NCBI RefSeq assembly: GCF_003131205.1
Contig: NZ_QFFY01000001.1
Span: 496,001 to 560,000, forward strand
Length of the DNA stretch: 64,000 bases
Origin: Occallatibacter savannae
GTDB taxonomy: Bacteria > Acidobacteriota > Terriglobia > Terriglobales > Acidobacteriaceae
Direction: 5' to 3'
The position numbers and the translations under genes were made by a program. Of this stretch, positions 8,647 through 16,566 are shown piece after piece. The notes under the pieces are model-generated. The model was not told where the DNA came from. It saw only the letters and a program-made list of their open reading frames with translations, and made no database searches. Numbering within the stretch: position 1 is the first letter of the stretch; each line of letters starts with the position of its first letter.

Positions 8647-9435
8647 ATGAAAATCATCGTCTGCATCAAACAAGTCCCCGAGCGCGATGCTCAAGTCCGC
8701 ATCGATAGCTCGGGCAAATGGATCGAAGAATCCGACATCCAGTTCGCCATGAACGAGTCCGACGCCTACGCCCTCGAAGAGGCTCTTCAACTCAAGGAAA
8801 AGCACGGCGGCGAAGTCGTCATCCTCTCTGCCGGCCCCGAACGCGCTGGAACAACAATCCGCGAAGCCCTCGCCAAAGGCGCCGACCGCGCCATCCAGGT
8901 CGAATCAGACAACCTCAACACACTCGACGCGCTCGGCGTGGCCCAACTCCTGTCCGCCGCCGCCAAGCAGGAGAGCCCCGATCTCGTCCTCACCGGCCTC
9001 CAATCAGATGACATGGGCTACGGCCAAACCGGCGTCATCATGGCCGAACTCATGGACCTCCCGCACGCCTCGCTCATTCTCAACGTTGAGAAAACCGACA
9101 GCGGCATCACCGTGAAGCGCGAGCTTGAAGAAGGCTGGTTCCAGAACATCGACCTTCCCCTCCCCGCCGTGCTCATGATCCAGTCCGGTGGCACCAAGCT
9201 CCGCTACGCCACGCTCATGGGAATCAAGAAAGCGAAGACCAAAGAGCTGAGTAAAGTCTCCGCCGCCGATTTCGGCGCGTCAGATGCGCCCGGCGCGCCC
9301 GCTGCGCCCGCCGCAACACTCGAGAAGATCACCCAGCCACCGAAACAGAAATCCACGCAGATCATCCCCGGCTCACCCAAGGAAGCCGCGGCCACTCTCG
9401 TCGAAAAACTCAAGTTCGAGGTGCGCATCATATGA
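8647..9435 (+). CDS. etfB: Electron transfer flavoprotein, beta subunit
   Basis: Beta subunit of the EtfAB heterodimer, which takes electrons from acyl-CoA or related dehydrogenases and would pass them to the membrane Fe-S oxidoreductase upstream. The N-terminus (MKIIVCIKQVPERDAQVRI), the AMP/adenine-binding region with TIREALAKGADRA and LTGLQSDDMGYGQTG, and the family signature VKRELEEGWFQNIDLPLPAVLMIQSG are clear. An Ala/Pro-rich linker (SDAPGAPAAPAA, about 217-228) precedes the C-terminal arm. A ribosome binding site (AAAGGAA) lies just before the ATG. It overlaps etfA by 4 bp. Confidence 0.96.
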   Translation: MKIIVCIKQVPERDAQVRIDSSGKWIEESDIQFAMNESDAYALEEALQLKEKHGGEVVILSAGPERAGTTIREALAKGADRAIQVESDNLNTLDALGVAQLLSAAAKQESPDLVLTGLQSDDMGYGQTGVIMAELMDLPHASLILNVEKTDSGITVKRELEEGWFQNIDLPLPAVLMIQSGGTKLRYATLMGIKKAKTKELSKVSAADFGASDAPGAPAAPAATLEKITQPPKQKSTQIIPGSPKEAAATLVEKLKFEVRII

Positions 9436-10400
9436 GCGGCATCTACGTAGTTCTCGAAGATCGCAACGGCCGCTTCGGCCGCATCAGCCTTGAAGCCATC
9501 GCCGCAGCCAACATCCTCGCCGCGCAGTCGGGCACCAAGCCTACCGCCATCGTCATCGGCGCGCAGACCGAATCTCTCGCCGCCGAAGCCGCAACCAAAA
9601 ACGTCGGCAAAATCGTCCGCATCGAGCACCCGCTCCTCTCGCCCTACACTCCCGACGGCTTCACCGCTGCGCTCCAGCAATTCATCGCAGCCGAGTCACC
9701 CGACTTCATCGTCTTTCCCCACACCTACCAGGTGCGCGACTACGCGCCCGCCCTCGCCGCGCGCCTCGGCCGCGTCCTCATCGGCGACGTCACTCAAATC
9801 AGCGACGGCCCCGTCTTCGTCCGCTCGCTGATGCAGGGCCGACTCAGCGGTTCGTACAAGTCCACCGGCAGCCCCACACTCATCTCCGTCCAATCCGGAG
9901 CGTTCCGCGCAGAAGAAGCGCAATCCGCCCCTGCCGAAATCACCACGTTCACACCCAACCTCGAAGCCTCGCACATCCGCACCAAGCCCGGCGAGCCATT
10001 CCGCGGCACCGCGCAAACCGTCGACCTCGGCTCGGCTCCCATGATCGTCGCCGTCGGCCGCGGCATCCGCGAAGAAGGTAATCTCTCCCTCGTGCAGGAC
10101 CTCGCCGCCTCCCTCGGTGCAGAGGTCGCCGCCTCGCGCCCCATCTGCGACAACGGCTGGCTTCCCATCGAACGCCAGGTCGGCAGCTCCGGCCAGACTG
10201 TCGCTCCCAAGCTCTACCTCGCCGTCGGCATCTCCGGAGCCATCCAGCACCTCGTCGGCATGAAGGGCTCCCAGTGCATCGTCGCCATCAACAAAGACCC
10301 CGAAGCCCCCATCTTCGAAGTCGCCGATTACGGCATCGTAGGCGACCTCTTCGAAGTAGTCCCCGCCCTCACCGAAGCCCTAAAATCCGCCCGCCAATAG
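9432..10400 (+). CDS. etfA: Electron transfer flavoprotein, alpha subunit
   Basis: Alpha subunit of EtfAB, carrying the FAD. The N-terminal domain begins [21 protein letters not shown]. The C-terminal FAD-binding domain shows [38 protein letters not shown], followed by [21 protein letters not shown], as is standard for the family. The ATG overlaps the etfB stop (ATGA), so translation is coupled. Nothing suggests a bifurcating partner enzyme nearby; the upstream EMO-like protein is the likely acceptor. A hairpin repeat starts 23 bp after the stop. Confidence 0.96.
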   Translation: MSGIYVVLEDRNGRFGRISLEAIAAANILAAQSGTKPTAIVIGAQTESLAAEAATKNVGKIVRIEHPLLSPYTPDGFTAALQQFIAAESPDFIVFPHTYQVRDYAPALAARLGRVLIGDVTQISDGPVFVRSLMQGRLSGSYKSTGSPTLISVQSGAFRAEEAQSAPAEITTFTPNLEASHIRTKPGEPFRGTAQTVDLGSAPMIVAVGRGIREEGNLSLVQDLAASLGAEVAASRPICDNGWLPIERQVGSSGQTVAPKLYLAVGISGAIQHLVGMKGSQCIVAINKDPEAPIFEVADYGIVGDLFEVVPALTEALKSARQ

Positions 10401-10422
10401 CTTTCCGCACTACGTCACAGTT

Positions 10423-10456
10423 GGGTGCCCCGTCCTAGCTCTGCTAGGGCGGGAAT
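10423..10456. repeat. Hairpin repeat copy 4
   Basis: GGGTGCCCCGTCCTAGC with an 11-bp stem (CCCGTCCTAGC with GCTAGGGCGGG, one G-T wobble) and a 3-base loop. It lies just downstream of etfA. The stem sequence differs strongly from the other copies but remains paired. Confidence 0.75.
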
Positions 10457-10479
10457 CTCAAGATCAACTGAACATCGGT

Positions 10480-10533
10480 GTCCCAGAGCCGGCCTTGAGC
10501 GCAGTCGAAAGGGTCTCGATTCTGAGACCTGGT
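10480..10533. repeat. Hairpin repeat copy 5, with insert in the 5' arm
   Basis: GTCCCAG, then a 25-bp module at 10487-10511 containing CTTGAGC and GTCGAAA, then GGTCTC (10512-10517) pairing with GAGACC (10524-10529) and TGG. Without the module it would match the standard CCCAGGTCTC/GAGACCTGG hairpin. Copy 8 has the same kind of module at the same place. Confidence 0.75.
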
Positions 10534-10548
10534 AAACCAGATGTTCGC

Positions 10549-10584
10549 GGGTGCCCCAGGTCCCTCGCATTCTGGGACCGGGAA
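10549..10584. repeat. Hairpin repeat copy 6
   Basis: GGGTGCCCCAGGTCCC with the TCGCATTC loop, then GGGACCGGGA. The stem has one mismatch. It lies about 70 bp before the DMT/GRP-like transporter gene. Confidence 0.8.
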
Positions 10585-10654
10585 TTGAGTTTGCGCTGGC
10601 ACACCCCCTCCGCGTATCGTTCCCAGTTGCACCAAAACCACTCCGGGGCTCGCA

Positions 10655-11671
10655 ATGTTTCTGCCCGAAACCTATCAGCTCACCCTCGCCCTCATGATCC
10701 TCAGCATGCTCTGCTGGGGCTCCTGGGCCAACACCCTCAAGCTCTGCCCAAACTTCCGCTTCCAGCTCTTCTACTGGGACTACACATTCGGCGTCGTCCT
10801 CGGCGCGCTGGCCTGGGGATTCACTCTCGGCTCCTTCGGCAAGGGCACTCCATTTTGGGACGCAGTCCTGCACACACCAGCAGAAGCCATCGCATACGCA
10901 ATCTGCGGCGGGATCATTTTCAATATCGCCAACCTTCTCCTCGTTGCCGCAATTGATATCGCCGGTCTCGCTGTCGCCTTCCCGGTCGGTATTGGACTGG
11001 CTCTCATCGTCGGAACTGTCTCTAGCTACTTCGTTCATCCCGCCGCCAATCGCTTACTTCTCTTCGGCGGAGTAGCCCTTGTCACTCTCGCCATCATTGT
11101 CGATGCGATGGCCTATCGCAGACGTGAGAGTACCGCGAAAGCGACTTCAACTCGCGGCATCATCCTCAGTCTCGTCGCTGGTCTCCTTATGGGCAGCTTC
11201 TATCCGCTGGTCGCCCACGCCATGGCCACTGTCGTGGTCTACCCCGGCGGCCTTGCACCTTTTTACCCCGGCCCCTACGCCATCGCCCTCTTCTTTTCAC
11301 TCGGCATCCTGCTCTCCACCGTTCCCGCCAACTGGCTCCTGATGAAGAAGCCCCTCGACGGTAAGCCACCCGTCGACGGAGCCGACTACAGCCGCGCTCC
11401 CATCGGCTGGCACATCGCAGGCCTCCTCGGCGGCTTCATCTGGTGCTGTGGCGCTGTCTCCAACTTCGTCGCATCGCAGTCGCACGCGAACGTCGGCCCA
11501 GCCGTCTCGTATTCCATCGGCCAGGGCGCCACCATGATCTCCGCAGCCTGGGGCGTCTTTATCTGGCACGAGTTCGCCGGAGCGCCGCGACCTGCCCGCC
11601 AACTCCTCGTGCTCATGTTCATCTTTTTCCTCTTAGGCCTCACTGCCATTGCAGTCGCACCGCTCTACTGA
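10655..11671 (+). CDS. DMT/GRP-like sugar permease, 10 predicted TM helices
   Basis: Integral inner-membrane transporter of 338 aa with about ten hydrophobic segments and short loops. The N-terminal part, MILSMLCWGSWANTLKL and FYWDYTFGVVLGAL, recalls the glucose/ribose porter and ureide-permease branches of the drug/metabolite superfamily. The ribokinase gene follows after 7 bp, so uptake of a pentose or related sugar is a reasonable inference. There is no ATP-binding motif and no signal peptide. ATG at 10655 is the first good start. Substrate is not determinable from sequence; another DMT role (drug or metabolite exporter) cannot be excluded. Confidence 0.8.
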   Translation: MFLPETYQLTLALMILSMLCWGSWANTLKLCPNFRFQLFYWDYTFGVVLGALAWGFTLGSFGKGTPFWDAVLHTPAEAIAYAICGGIIFNIANLLLVAAIDIAGLAVAFPVGIGLALIVGTVSSYFVHPAANRLLLFGGVALVTLAIIVDAMAYRRRESTAKATSTRGIILSLVAGLLMGSFYPLVAHAMATVVVYPGGLAPFYPGPYAIALFFSLGILLSTVPANWLLMKKPLDGKPPVDGADYSRAPIGWHIAGLLGGFIWCCGAVSNFVASQSHANVGPAVSYSIGQGATMISAAWGVFIWHEFAGAPRPARQLLVLMFIFFLLGLTAIAVAPLY

Positions 11672-11678
11672 GACCGCC

Positions 11679-12623
11679 ATGCCCGAATCCCGAACGAGCT
11701 CCGCTCAGAAACCCATCGTCGTTGTCGGCAGCGTCACCATGGACATGGTCACCTGCACGCCCCAGATCCCGCGCATCGGTGAAACCATCATCGGCACCAG
11801 CTTCTCAACAACTCCCGGAGGCAAAGGAGCCAACCAGGCCGTCGCCGCCGCCCGCCTCGGCTATCCTGTCCAGTTCATAGGTCATGTGGGAGAGGATGTT
11901 TACGGCCCGAAGCTCATTCAAAACCTCAAGGATGCTGGCGTCGACATTTCACACCTCACGCCTGTCCCCGGCTCCTCCGGCCTCGCACCCATCTTCCTCG
12001 CCGACAACGGCCAGAACGCCATCGTCGTCGTCCCCGGCGCCAACGGCAAAGTAGAGCCCGCCTACATCGACCAGCACAAAGAGATCATTCGCAACGCAGG
12101 CATGGTTCTCTGCCAACTCGAACTCCCCATGCGCACCACCAAGCACACCATCGCACTCTGCGCCGAGCTAGGCGTTCCGGTCATGCTCGATCCAGCACCG
12201 GCCGCCCCGCTCACCGACTCAATCTGGAAACGGGTCGCCTGGTTCACACCCAACGAGACTGAAGCTGGCTTCTACCTCGACGAAAACTCCTCGCCCGAAA
12301 CCATCGCGCAGCATCTGCTTGATCGCGGACTTCCGGCCATCGTTCTGAAACGCGGATCCGAAGGCGCATTCATCGCCACATCCGATGGCACCTCCGGCTG
12401 GGCCAGGCCCTATCCCGTCGAAGCCATCGACACTGTCGCCGCCGGGGACTGCTTCAACGGCGCCTTAGCCGTCGCCCTGCTCGACGGCCGCGACCCACTC
12501 TCCGCAGCCCGCTTCGCCTGCGCTGCCTCTGCCATCTCCGTCACGCGCCGCGGCGCACAAGCCTCCATGCCCACCCGCGCCGAAGTTGACGCTTTCCTTC
12601 AGCAACACAGCCCAGCACTCTGA
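11679..12623 (+). CDS. rbsK: Ribokinase-like PfkB-family sugar kinase
   Basis: PfkB-fold kinase, 314 aa, expected to phosphorylate ribose (or a similar sugar) at the terminal hydroxyl with ATP. It has the N-terminal VVVGSVTMDM, the substrate/ATP motif GGKGANQAVAAARLG (PfkB signature 1) and the C-terminal DTVAAGDCFNGALAVAL (signature 2) with the catalytic Asp; the usual GAGD reads AAGD. The segment WFTPNETEAGFYL matches the NExE motif of ribokinases. ATG at 11679 follows the transporter stop by 7 bp; a TTG inside the upstream gene is a less likely start. Co-transcription with the transporter suggests import followed by phosphorylation. Confidence 0.88.
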   Translation: MPESRTSSAQKPIVVVGSVTMDMVTCTPQIPRIGETIIGTSFSTTPGGKGANQAVAAARLGYPVQFIGHVGEDVYGPKLIQNLKDAGVDISHLTPVPGSSGLAPIFLADNGQNAIVVVPGANGKVEPAYIDQHKEIIRNAGMVLCQLELPMRTTKHTIALCAELGVPVMLDPAPAAPLTDSIWKRVAWFTPNETEAGFYLDENSSPETIAQHLLDRGLPAIVLKRGSEGAFIATSDGTSGWARPYPVEAIDTVAAGDCFNGALAVALLDGRDPLSAARFACAASAISVTRRGAQASMPTRAEVDAFLQQHSPAL

Positions 12624-12662
12624 TAGCCCGCTGGCGTTAATTGTGCCCCATTCATTCGGCGC

Positions 12663-12700
12663 GGGTGCCCCGGGTCTCCCGTCTTTGGAGACCTGGGTTC
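12663..12700. repeat. Hairpin repeat copy 7
   Basis: GGGTGCCCCGGGTCTCC pairing with GGAGACCTGGG (one G-T wobble), located between the convergent ribokinase and FAH genes, 3 bp from the latter's stop. Confidence 0.8.
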
Positions 12701-12702
12701 AC

Positions 12703-13536
12703 TCACCCCACCACGTTCTGCAGCGTCCCAATCGGCTCAATCGTAATCCGCACCCGATCCCCGCGCTCCAGCGTGAACGAACTCGGCGGCACAATCCCAG
12801 TTCCCGTCATCAGAAATACTCCCGCTGGAAAATTGTCATCGCGGAACAAATACTCCACGAGCGTCTTCGGATCCCGCTTCAACTCCGTAAGTGCCACCGA
12901 ACCCTCAAACTCGATTCGCTCGTTTCGCACAATCTCCAGCACAATCTCCGTCGACCGCGCCAGCGGATCTCCCGTCACCAGAATCCCCGGTCCCAGCGCG
13001 CTGCTCCCGCTGTAGACCTTCGCCTGCGGCAGATACAGCGGATTCTCCCCCTCGATATCCCGCGAGCTCATATCGTTCCCGATCGTGTATCCCACGATCC
13101 GCCCGCCCGCACTCACCACCAGCGTCAGCTCCGGCTCCGGCACTGACCACTTCGCATCCGCGCGAATCTTCACCGTCCCGCCTGTTCCGACTGTCCTGCT
13201 CGCCGTCGATTTGAAAAACAGCTCCGGCCGCTCCGCCGAATACACGCGATCGTAGAAGTCTCCGCCGCCCGCATCCTTCGACTCCTCCATGCGCGCGCCG
13301 CGGCTCCGGTAGTAAGTCACTCCCGCAGCCCAGACCTCCTGCCGCTCGATCGGCGCCAGCACTTCGCCCTCGTGAAATCGCCCGTAAGAATCTCCGCGCG
13401 CCACAAACTCGGCAAGGAACTCCGGCAGATCATCCCGCGACAGCAGCGAATCCCAGCTATGCCCCGAAATGAAATAGTGCTGCTCTTCCTCTTCCACGAA
13501 CACGCCGCCCGTCGTGCGAAACAGTCTCACAATCAC
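12703..13536 (-). CDS. FAH-family protein, 2-keto-3-deoxy-D-arabinonate dehydratase-like
   Basis: Fumarylacetoacetate-hydrolase fold enzyme, 277 aa. Metal-binding EPELTLV, GYTIGNDMSSRDIEGENPLYLPQAKVYSGS and the C-terminal LMTGTGIVPP are present. The phrase SRDIEGENPLYLPQAK is typical of dehydratases that convert 2-keto-3-deoxy-D-arabinonate (from D-xylose or D-arabinose) to 2,5-dioxovalerate, known from the archaeal pentose pathway. A dioxovalerate dehydrogenase gene lies in the same region (19950), which supports that reading. Alternative: another FAH-type hydrolase or isomerase. Convergent with the ribokinase gene. Confidence 0.82.
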   Translation of the reverse strand: MIVRLFRTTGGVFVEEEEQHYFISGHSWDSLLSRDDLPEFLAEFVARGDSYGRFHEGEVLAPIERQEVWAAGVTYYRSRGARMEESKDAGGGDFYDRVYSAERPELFFKSTASRTVGTGGTVKIRADAKWSVPEPELTLVVSAGGRIVGYTIGNDMSSRDIEGENPLYLPQAKVYSGSSALGPGILVTGDPLARSTEIVLEIVRNERIEFEGSVALTELKRDPKTLVEYLFRDDNFPAGVFLMTGTGIVPPSSFTLERGDRVRITIEPIGTLQNVVG

Positions 13537-13610
13537 GCCTCCAAAGATTCGCTCTCATCCTACACGGACCTCGACCCTGATCGAAGGTGCAACCGTTGCT
13601 CAAACACATC

Positions 13611-13672
13611 GGGTGCCCCATAGCCTGCCCTGAGCCGGTCGAAGGGTCTCCTGCAGTTGGAGACATGGGAAC
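13611..13672. repeat. Hairpin repeat copy 8, with insert in the 5' arm
   Basis: GGGTGCCCCAT, then a 24-bp module (13622-13645) with CCCTGAGC and GTCGAAGG, then GTCTCC (13646-13651), a loop, and GGAGACATGGG. Removing the module restores the CCCATGTCTCC/GGAGACATGGG hairpin seen in copy 10. It ends about 30 bp before the aldolase start. Confidence 0.8.
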
Positions 13673-13700
13673 CAGTAATCAATGCGCTCTCCTCGATACA

Positions 13701-14378
13701 ATGAAGAACGAAATGCCGCAGACATCCGCAGACACCACAGCCGAAATCATCGAACGTGTCGGCCTCATCCCCGTCCTCCGCGCTCGCTCTGCCGCGCAGG
13801 CCCACGCCGTCGTTCAAGCCATGATCGCCGGCGGAGTTACCGTCGTCGAAGTCACCATGACCGTCCCCAACGCGATCGATCTCCTCAAAGAGCTCAAGCA
13901 GGAATACGGTTCCCGTGTCCTCCTCGGCTCCGGCACAGTCACCACCGCAGCCGAAGCGCAAGCCACCATCAACGCCGGCGCCGAATTCATCGTCAGCCCC
14001 AGTCTCCACCCCGAAGTCATCCAGGTCACAAAGACAAACGGAAAGCTCTCCGTCCCCGGCGCACTCACGCCCACTGAAGTCATCACCGCGCATCGCGCCG
14101 GCGCGAACTACGTCAAAATCTTCCCCTGCTCCGCCATGGGTGGCGCACCCTATCTCAAATCCCTTCTCGCCCCGTTCCCATTCCTCAAGCTCATCCCCAC
14201 CGGAGGCGTCACCCTCGACACCGCGGCACGCTTCATCCAGGCCGGAGCCCGCGCCCTTGGCGTCGGCGCCGATCTTGTCAACCTCGCTGCAATCGACGCC
14301 GGCACTCCCGAAAAGATCACTGAAACCGCCCGCGCCTATCTCAAAATCCTCTCCGACCTCCCCGCAAACCAACATTAA
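13701..14378 (+). CDS. eda: KDPG/KHG-type 2-keto-3-deoxy-6-phosphogluconate aldolase
   Basis: Class I aldolase, 225 aa, cleaving 2-keto-3-deoxy-6-phosphogluconate (or the galactonate isomer) to pyruvate and glyceraldehyde 3-phosphate. Catalytic Glu is in GGVTVVEVTMTVP, the phosphate/substrate region is GSGTVTTAAEA, and the Schiff-base Lys is in GANYVKIFPCSAMGG. TGGVTLDTAARFIQAGA completes the barrel. Start: ATG at 13701; upstream in-frame codons run through hairpin repeat 8 and are not likely translated. It lies among sugar-acid genes; a kinase for 2-keto-3-deoxygluconate is not obvious in the window unless the PfkB-family protein serves. Confidence 0.9.
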   Translation: MKNEMPQTSADTTAEIIERVGLIPVLRARSAAQAHAVVQAMIAGGVTVVEVTMTVPNAIDLLKELKQEYGSRVLLGSGTVTTAAEAQATINAGAEFIVSPSLHPEVIQVTKTNGKLSVPGALTPTEVITAHRAGANYVKIFPCSAMGGAPYLKSLLAPFPFLKLIPTGGVTLDTAARFIQAGARALGVGADLVNLAAIDAGTPEKITETARAYLKILSDLPANQH

Positions 14379-14381
14379 CTC

Positions 14382-14419
14382 TGGGTGTTCCAGGTCCCTC
14401 GCATTCGCGGACCCTGGGA
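14382..14419. repeat. Hairpin repeat copy 9
   Basis: GGGTGTTCCAGGTCCC, TCGCATTCG loop, GGACCCTGGGA; stem slightly imperfect. It begins 4 bp after the aldolase stop. Confidence 0.75.
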
Positions 14420-14448
14420 GAGATGCCAATCGCATAATTCAATGCTGC

Positions 14449-14488
14449 CGGGTGCCCCATGTCTCCCGGTTTTGGAGACATGGGAACG
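14449..14488. repeat. Hairpin repeat copy 10
   Basis: GGGTGCCCCATGTCTCC with a perfect 11-bp stem to GGAGACATGGG. It lies just beyond the 3' end of the minus-strand glycosylase gene. Confidence 0.85.
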
Positions 14489-14507
14489 AGGATCTCGACT
14501 ACTCTGA

Positions 14508-15173
14508 TCACCCTCCCGCCACCCTCTTCGCCTCTTTCAAATCCTCCACCAGCATCCGCATCTGCGCATGCCGATCCTCATCGGTCTGCGCCCGCAAAAT
14601 TGCTGAAGGATGCAGCGTCGCAATCACCGGCGGCATTCCATCCACCTCCTGCACCTTCCCATGCTCCTGCGTAATCCTGAACCCTGAACCCAGCAGCCCC
14701 TGCGCCGCCGTCGCACCCAGCGCCACAATCAGCTTTGGCTTCGCTGTTTCCAACTCCGCATCCAGCCAGGGCCTGCACGCATTGATCTCCTTCATGCCCG
14801 GCTTCTTATGAATCCGCATCTTGCCCCGCGGCTCCCACTTGAAGTGCTTCACCGCATTTGTGACATAAACCTTGCTGCGATCGATCTCCGCCTCTTCCAG
14901 CGCCTTATCCAGCAGCTTCCCCGCAGGCCCGACGAATGGCCGTCCCTGCTTGTCCTCCTGATCTCCAGGCTGTTCGCCGATCATCATGATCGCGATCTTC
15001 GGCTTCGCGCCTCCATCGCGCCCGTCAACCTCACCAAAGACCGCCTGCGTCGCATTCTTGTAGAGATCGCATCCCCTGCACTTCTGCACCGCCTGCGCCA
15101 GCACCGGCAGCTTCCTCTCCTCCGGCACAAACGGCGCCGCACTCTCCTTCGTCTTTACCACCATCGCATCCAC
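14508..15173 (-). CDS. udgX: UdgX-type uracil-DNA glycosylase
   Basis: Fe-S uracil-DNA glycosylase superfamily protein, 221 aa. It has GEQPGDQED (66-74) in place of the GExPG of family 4, an inserted loop with KMRIHKKP whose His122 corresponds to the histidine that bonds covalently to the abasic site in mycobacterial UdgX, and HPS (188-190). Cysteines 32, 35 and 133 can ligate the cluster; at the position where family 4 often has VKC this protein has VKH, as UdgX does. It would excise uracil and stay bound to DNA. It interrupts a sugar-metabolism region, convergent with the aldolase gene. Confidence 0.88.
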   Translation of the reverse strand: MDAMVVKTKESAAPFVPEERKLPVLAQAVQKCRGCDLYKNATQAVFGEVDGRDGGAKPKIAIMMIGEQPGDQEDKQGRPFVGPAGKLLDKALEEAEIDRSKVYVTNAVKHFKWEPRGKMRIHKKPGMKEINACRPWLDAELETAKPKLIVALGATAAQGLLGSGFRITQEHGKVQEVDGMPPVIATLHPSAILRAQTDEDRHAQMRMLVEDLKEAKRVAGG

Positions 15174-15224
15174 CTGCGAAGCTTAGATGCTCTCAGGGCA
15201 CGATCAACCTGCAAGCATGCCCCC

Positions 15225-15286
15225 GGTCCCTATGTCCCTATGTCCCTAGTCCGTTTGTCCCTCAGTCCCTCCGTTCCTAATCCCTA
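15225..15286. repeat. Degenerate tandem repeat, GTCCCTA-like units
   Basis: Directly after a CCCCCGGTCCC sequence resembling the 5' arm of the hairpin family, units of the type GTCCCTAT/GTCCCTCA are repeated about eight times with variation, upstream of the solute-binding gene. A possible -10 (TATACT, 15298-15303) follows. Confidence 0.6.
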
Positions 15287-15336
15287 ACCCCTGCCTTTAT
15301 ACTTTCCCTGCCGCAACATCCACATCGAGTCCCGCC

Positions 15337-16566
15337 ATGAGCACCCTCCGCATCGCTCTTCGCAACTACGCCGACTTCGAAAACGCACTCACCGAAGAAG
15401 CTCGCCTCTTTGAAGCCGCGCACCCCGGCACAACGATCGAGCTCATCTCCGTCGGTATTCACGAGCTCTACAAGTCCGCCATCGCCGACAGCGGACTCCT
15501 GCACGGCCACTTCGACCTCGCACTCCTCGTCACCGACTGGCTCGCCGAAGCCCACGCCTCTGGAGCGCTCGAAGACCTCCATCCCTGGCTCCAGCGCATT
15601 CACATTCACGACTGGCCCGGCGGATGGCCGCGCTCCCTCGTTCAGCCGCTAATAATGAACGGCCACCTCACCTCAATCCCCTGGCACGACGGCCCCGAGT
15701 GCCTCGTCTACCGCACCGATCTCTTCAACGACCCCGCGAAACAAGCCGCATTCCGCAAACAATTCTTCCGCGACCTCACCCCGCCCACCACATGGGAAGA
15801 ATTCGAGCAGACCGCGCGCTTCTTCACCGACCCCGCCGCCCACCGCTACGGCACCGTCTTCGCCGCCTTTCCCGACGGCCACAACACCCTCTACGATTTC
15901 GCTCTCCAGCTATGGAGCCGCGGAGCCGAACTCACCGACTCCACCGGCCGCCCTTTCCTCACCACACCCCGAGCCCTCTCCGCACTCGACTTCTACCGCC
16001 GCATCGTCCGCGACCCGGCCATCTGCCATCCTCAGTCCCCGCAACTCGACTCCACGCAATCCGGCGATCTCTTCCTCAAGGGAGAAGTCGCGCTCATGGT
16101 GAACTGGTTCGGATTCGCTGCGCGCTCCGGGCGGGAAGGATCGCCACTCGCCGGCAAAGTCGCCATCGCGCCGATTCCAACTTCGTATGGCGCACCGCCC
16201 GTCTCGCTTTCGGTCTTCTGGGCTCTTGCCATGGGCAGGGGCTCTCGTCAGAAAGAACTCGTCTGGCAGTTCCTTCGCTTCGTCGCCTCTCCCGAGCGCG
16301 ACCTGGGCATTACGCGCCATGGCACCGTCGGCTGCCGCCTCTCCACCTGGCGCAATCCAGAACTTCAGTCCCGCATTCCCGTCTACCGCGAAGTCGAAGC
16401 CATCTCCCTCGGCGCGCGCCAACTCCCCACAGGCCCCGACATGGCATCCTTCGCCGCCATCATCGACGAAGTCATTACCCGAGCCCTCACCACCGACGAA
16501 CCCTCCGCGGCTATCCTTGACTCAGCACAGCGCGAGATCGACAGCAAAGGAATCCGCTTCTCATGA
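15337..16566 (+). CDS. Solute-binding protein (ABC family 1 fold) without signal peptide
   Basis: 409 aa protein with the fold of family 1 extracellular sugar-binding proteins: LYKSAIADSGLLHGHFDLALL, IPWHDGPECLVYRTDLFNDP, TTWEEFEQTARFFTD, GEVALMVNWFGFA, and VWQFLRFVASPE are typical segments. The N-terminus (MSTLRIALRNYADFENAL) begins immediately with the first beta strand; there is no hydrophobic leader and no lipobox, so as annotated it stays in the cytoplasm. No ABC permease or ATPase gene is near. Its stop overlaps the start of the SDR gene (ATGA), so both are probably translated together. Role unknown; an intracellular sugar-acid sensor or scavenging carrier is conceivable. Confidence 0.8.
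   Translation: MSTLRIALRNYADFENALTEEARLFEAAHPGTTIELISVGIHELYKSAIADSGLLHGHFDLALLVTDWLAEAHASGALEDLHPWLQRIHIHDWPGGWPRSLVQPLIMNGHLTSIPWHDGPECLVYRTDLFNDPAKQAAFRKQFFRDLTPPTTWEEFEQTARFFTDPAAHRYGTVFAAFPDGHNTLYDFALQLWSRGAELTDSTGRPFLTTPRALSALDFYRRIVRDPAICHPQSPQLDSTQSGDLFLKGEVALMVNWFGFAARSGREGSPLAGKVAIAPIPTSYGAPPVSLSVFWALAMGRGSRQKELVWQFLRFVASPERDLGITRHGTVGCRLSTWRNPELQSRIPVYREVEAISLGARQLPTGPDMASFAAIIDEVITRALTTDEPSAAILDSAQREIDSKGIRFS

Noticed and set aside
5577..14488. CRISPR array
   Set aside because: The repeats are irregularly spaced, palindromic, variable in sequence and lack uniform spacers; no cas gene occurs.
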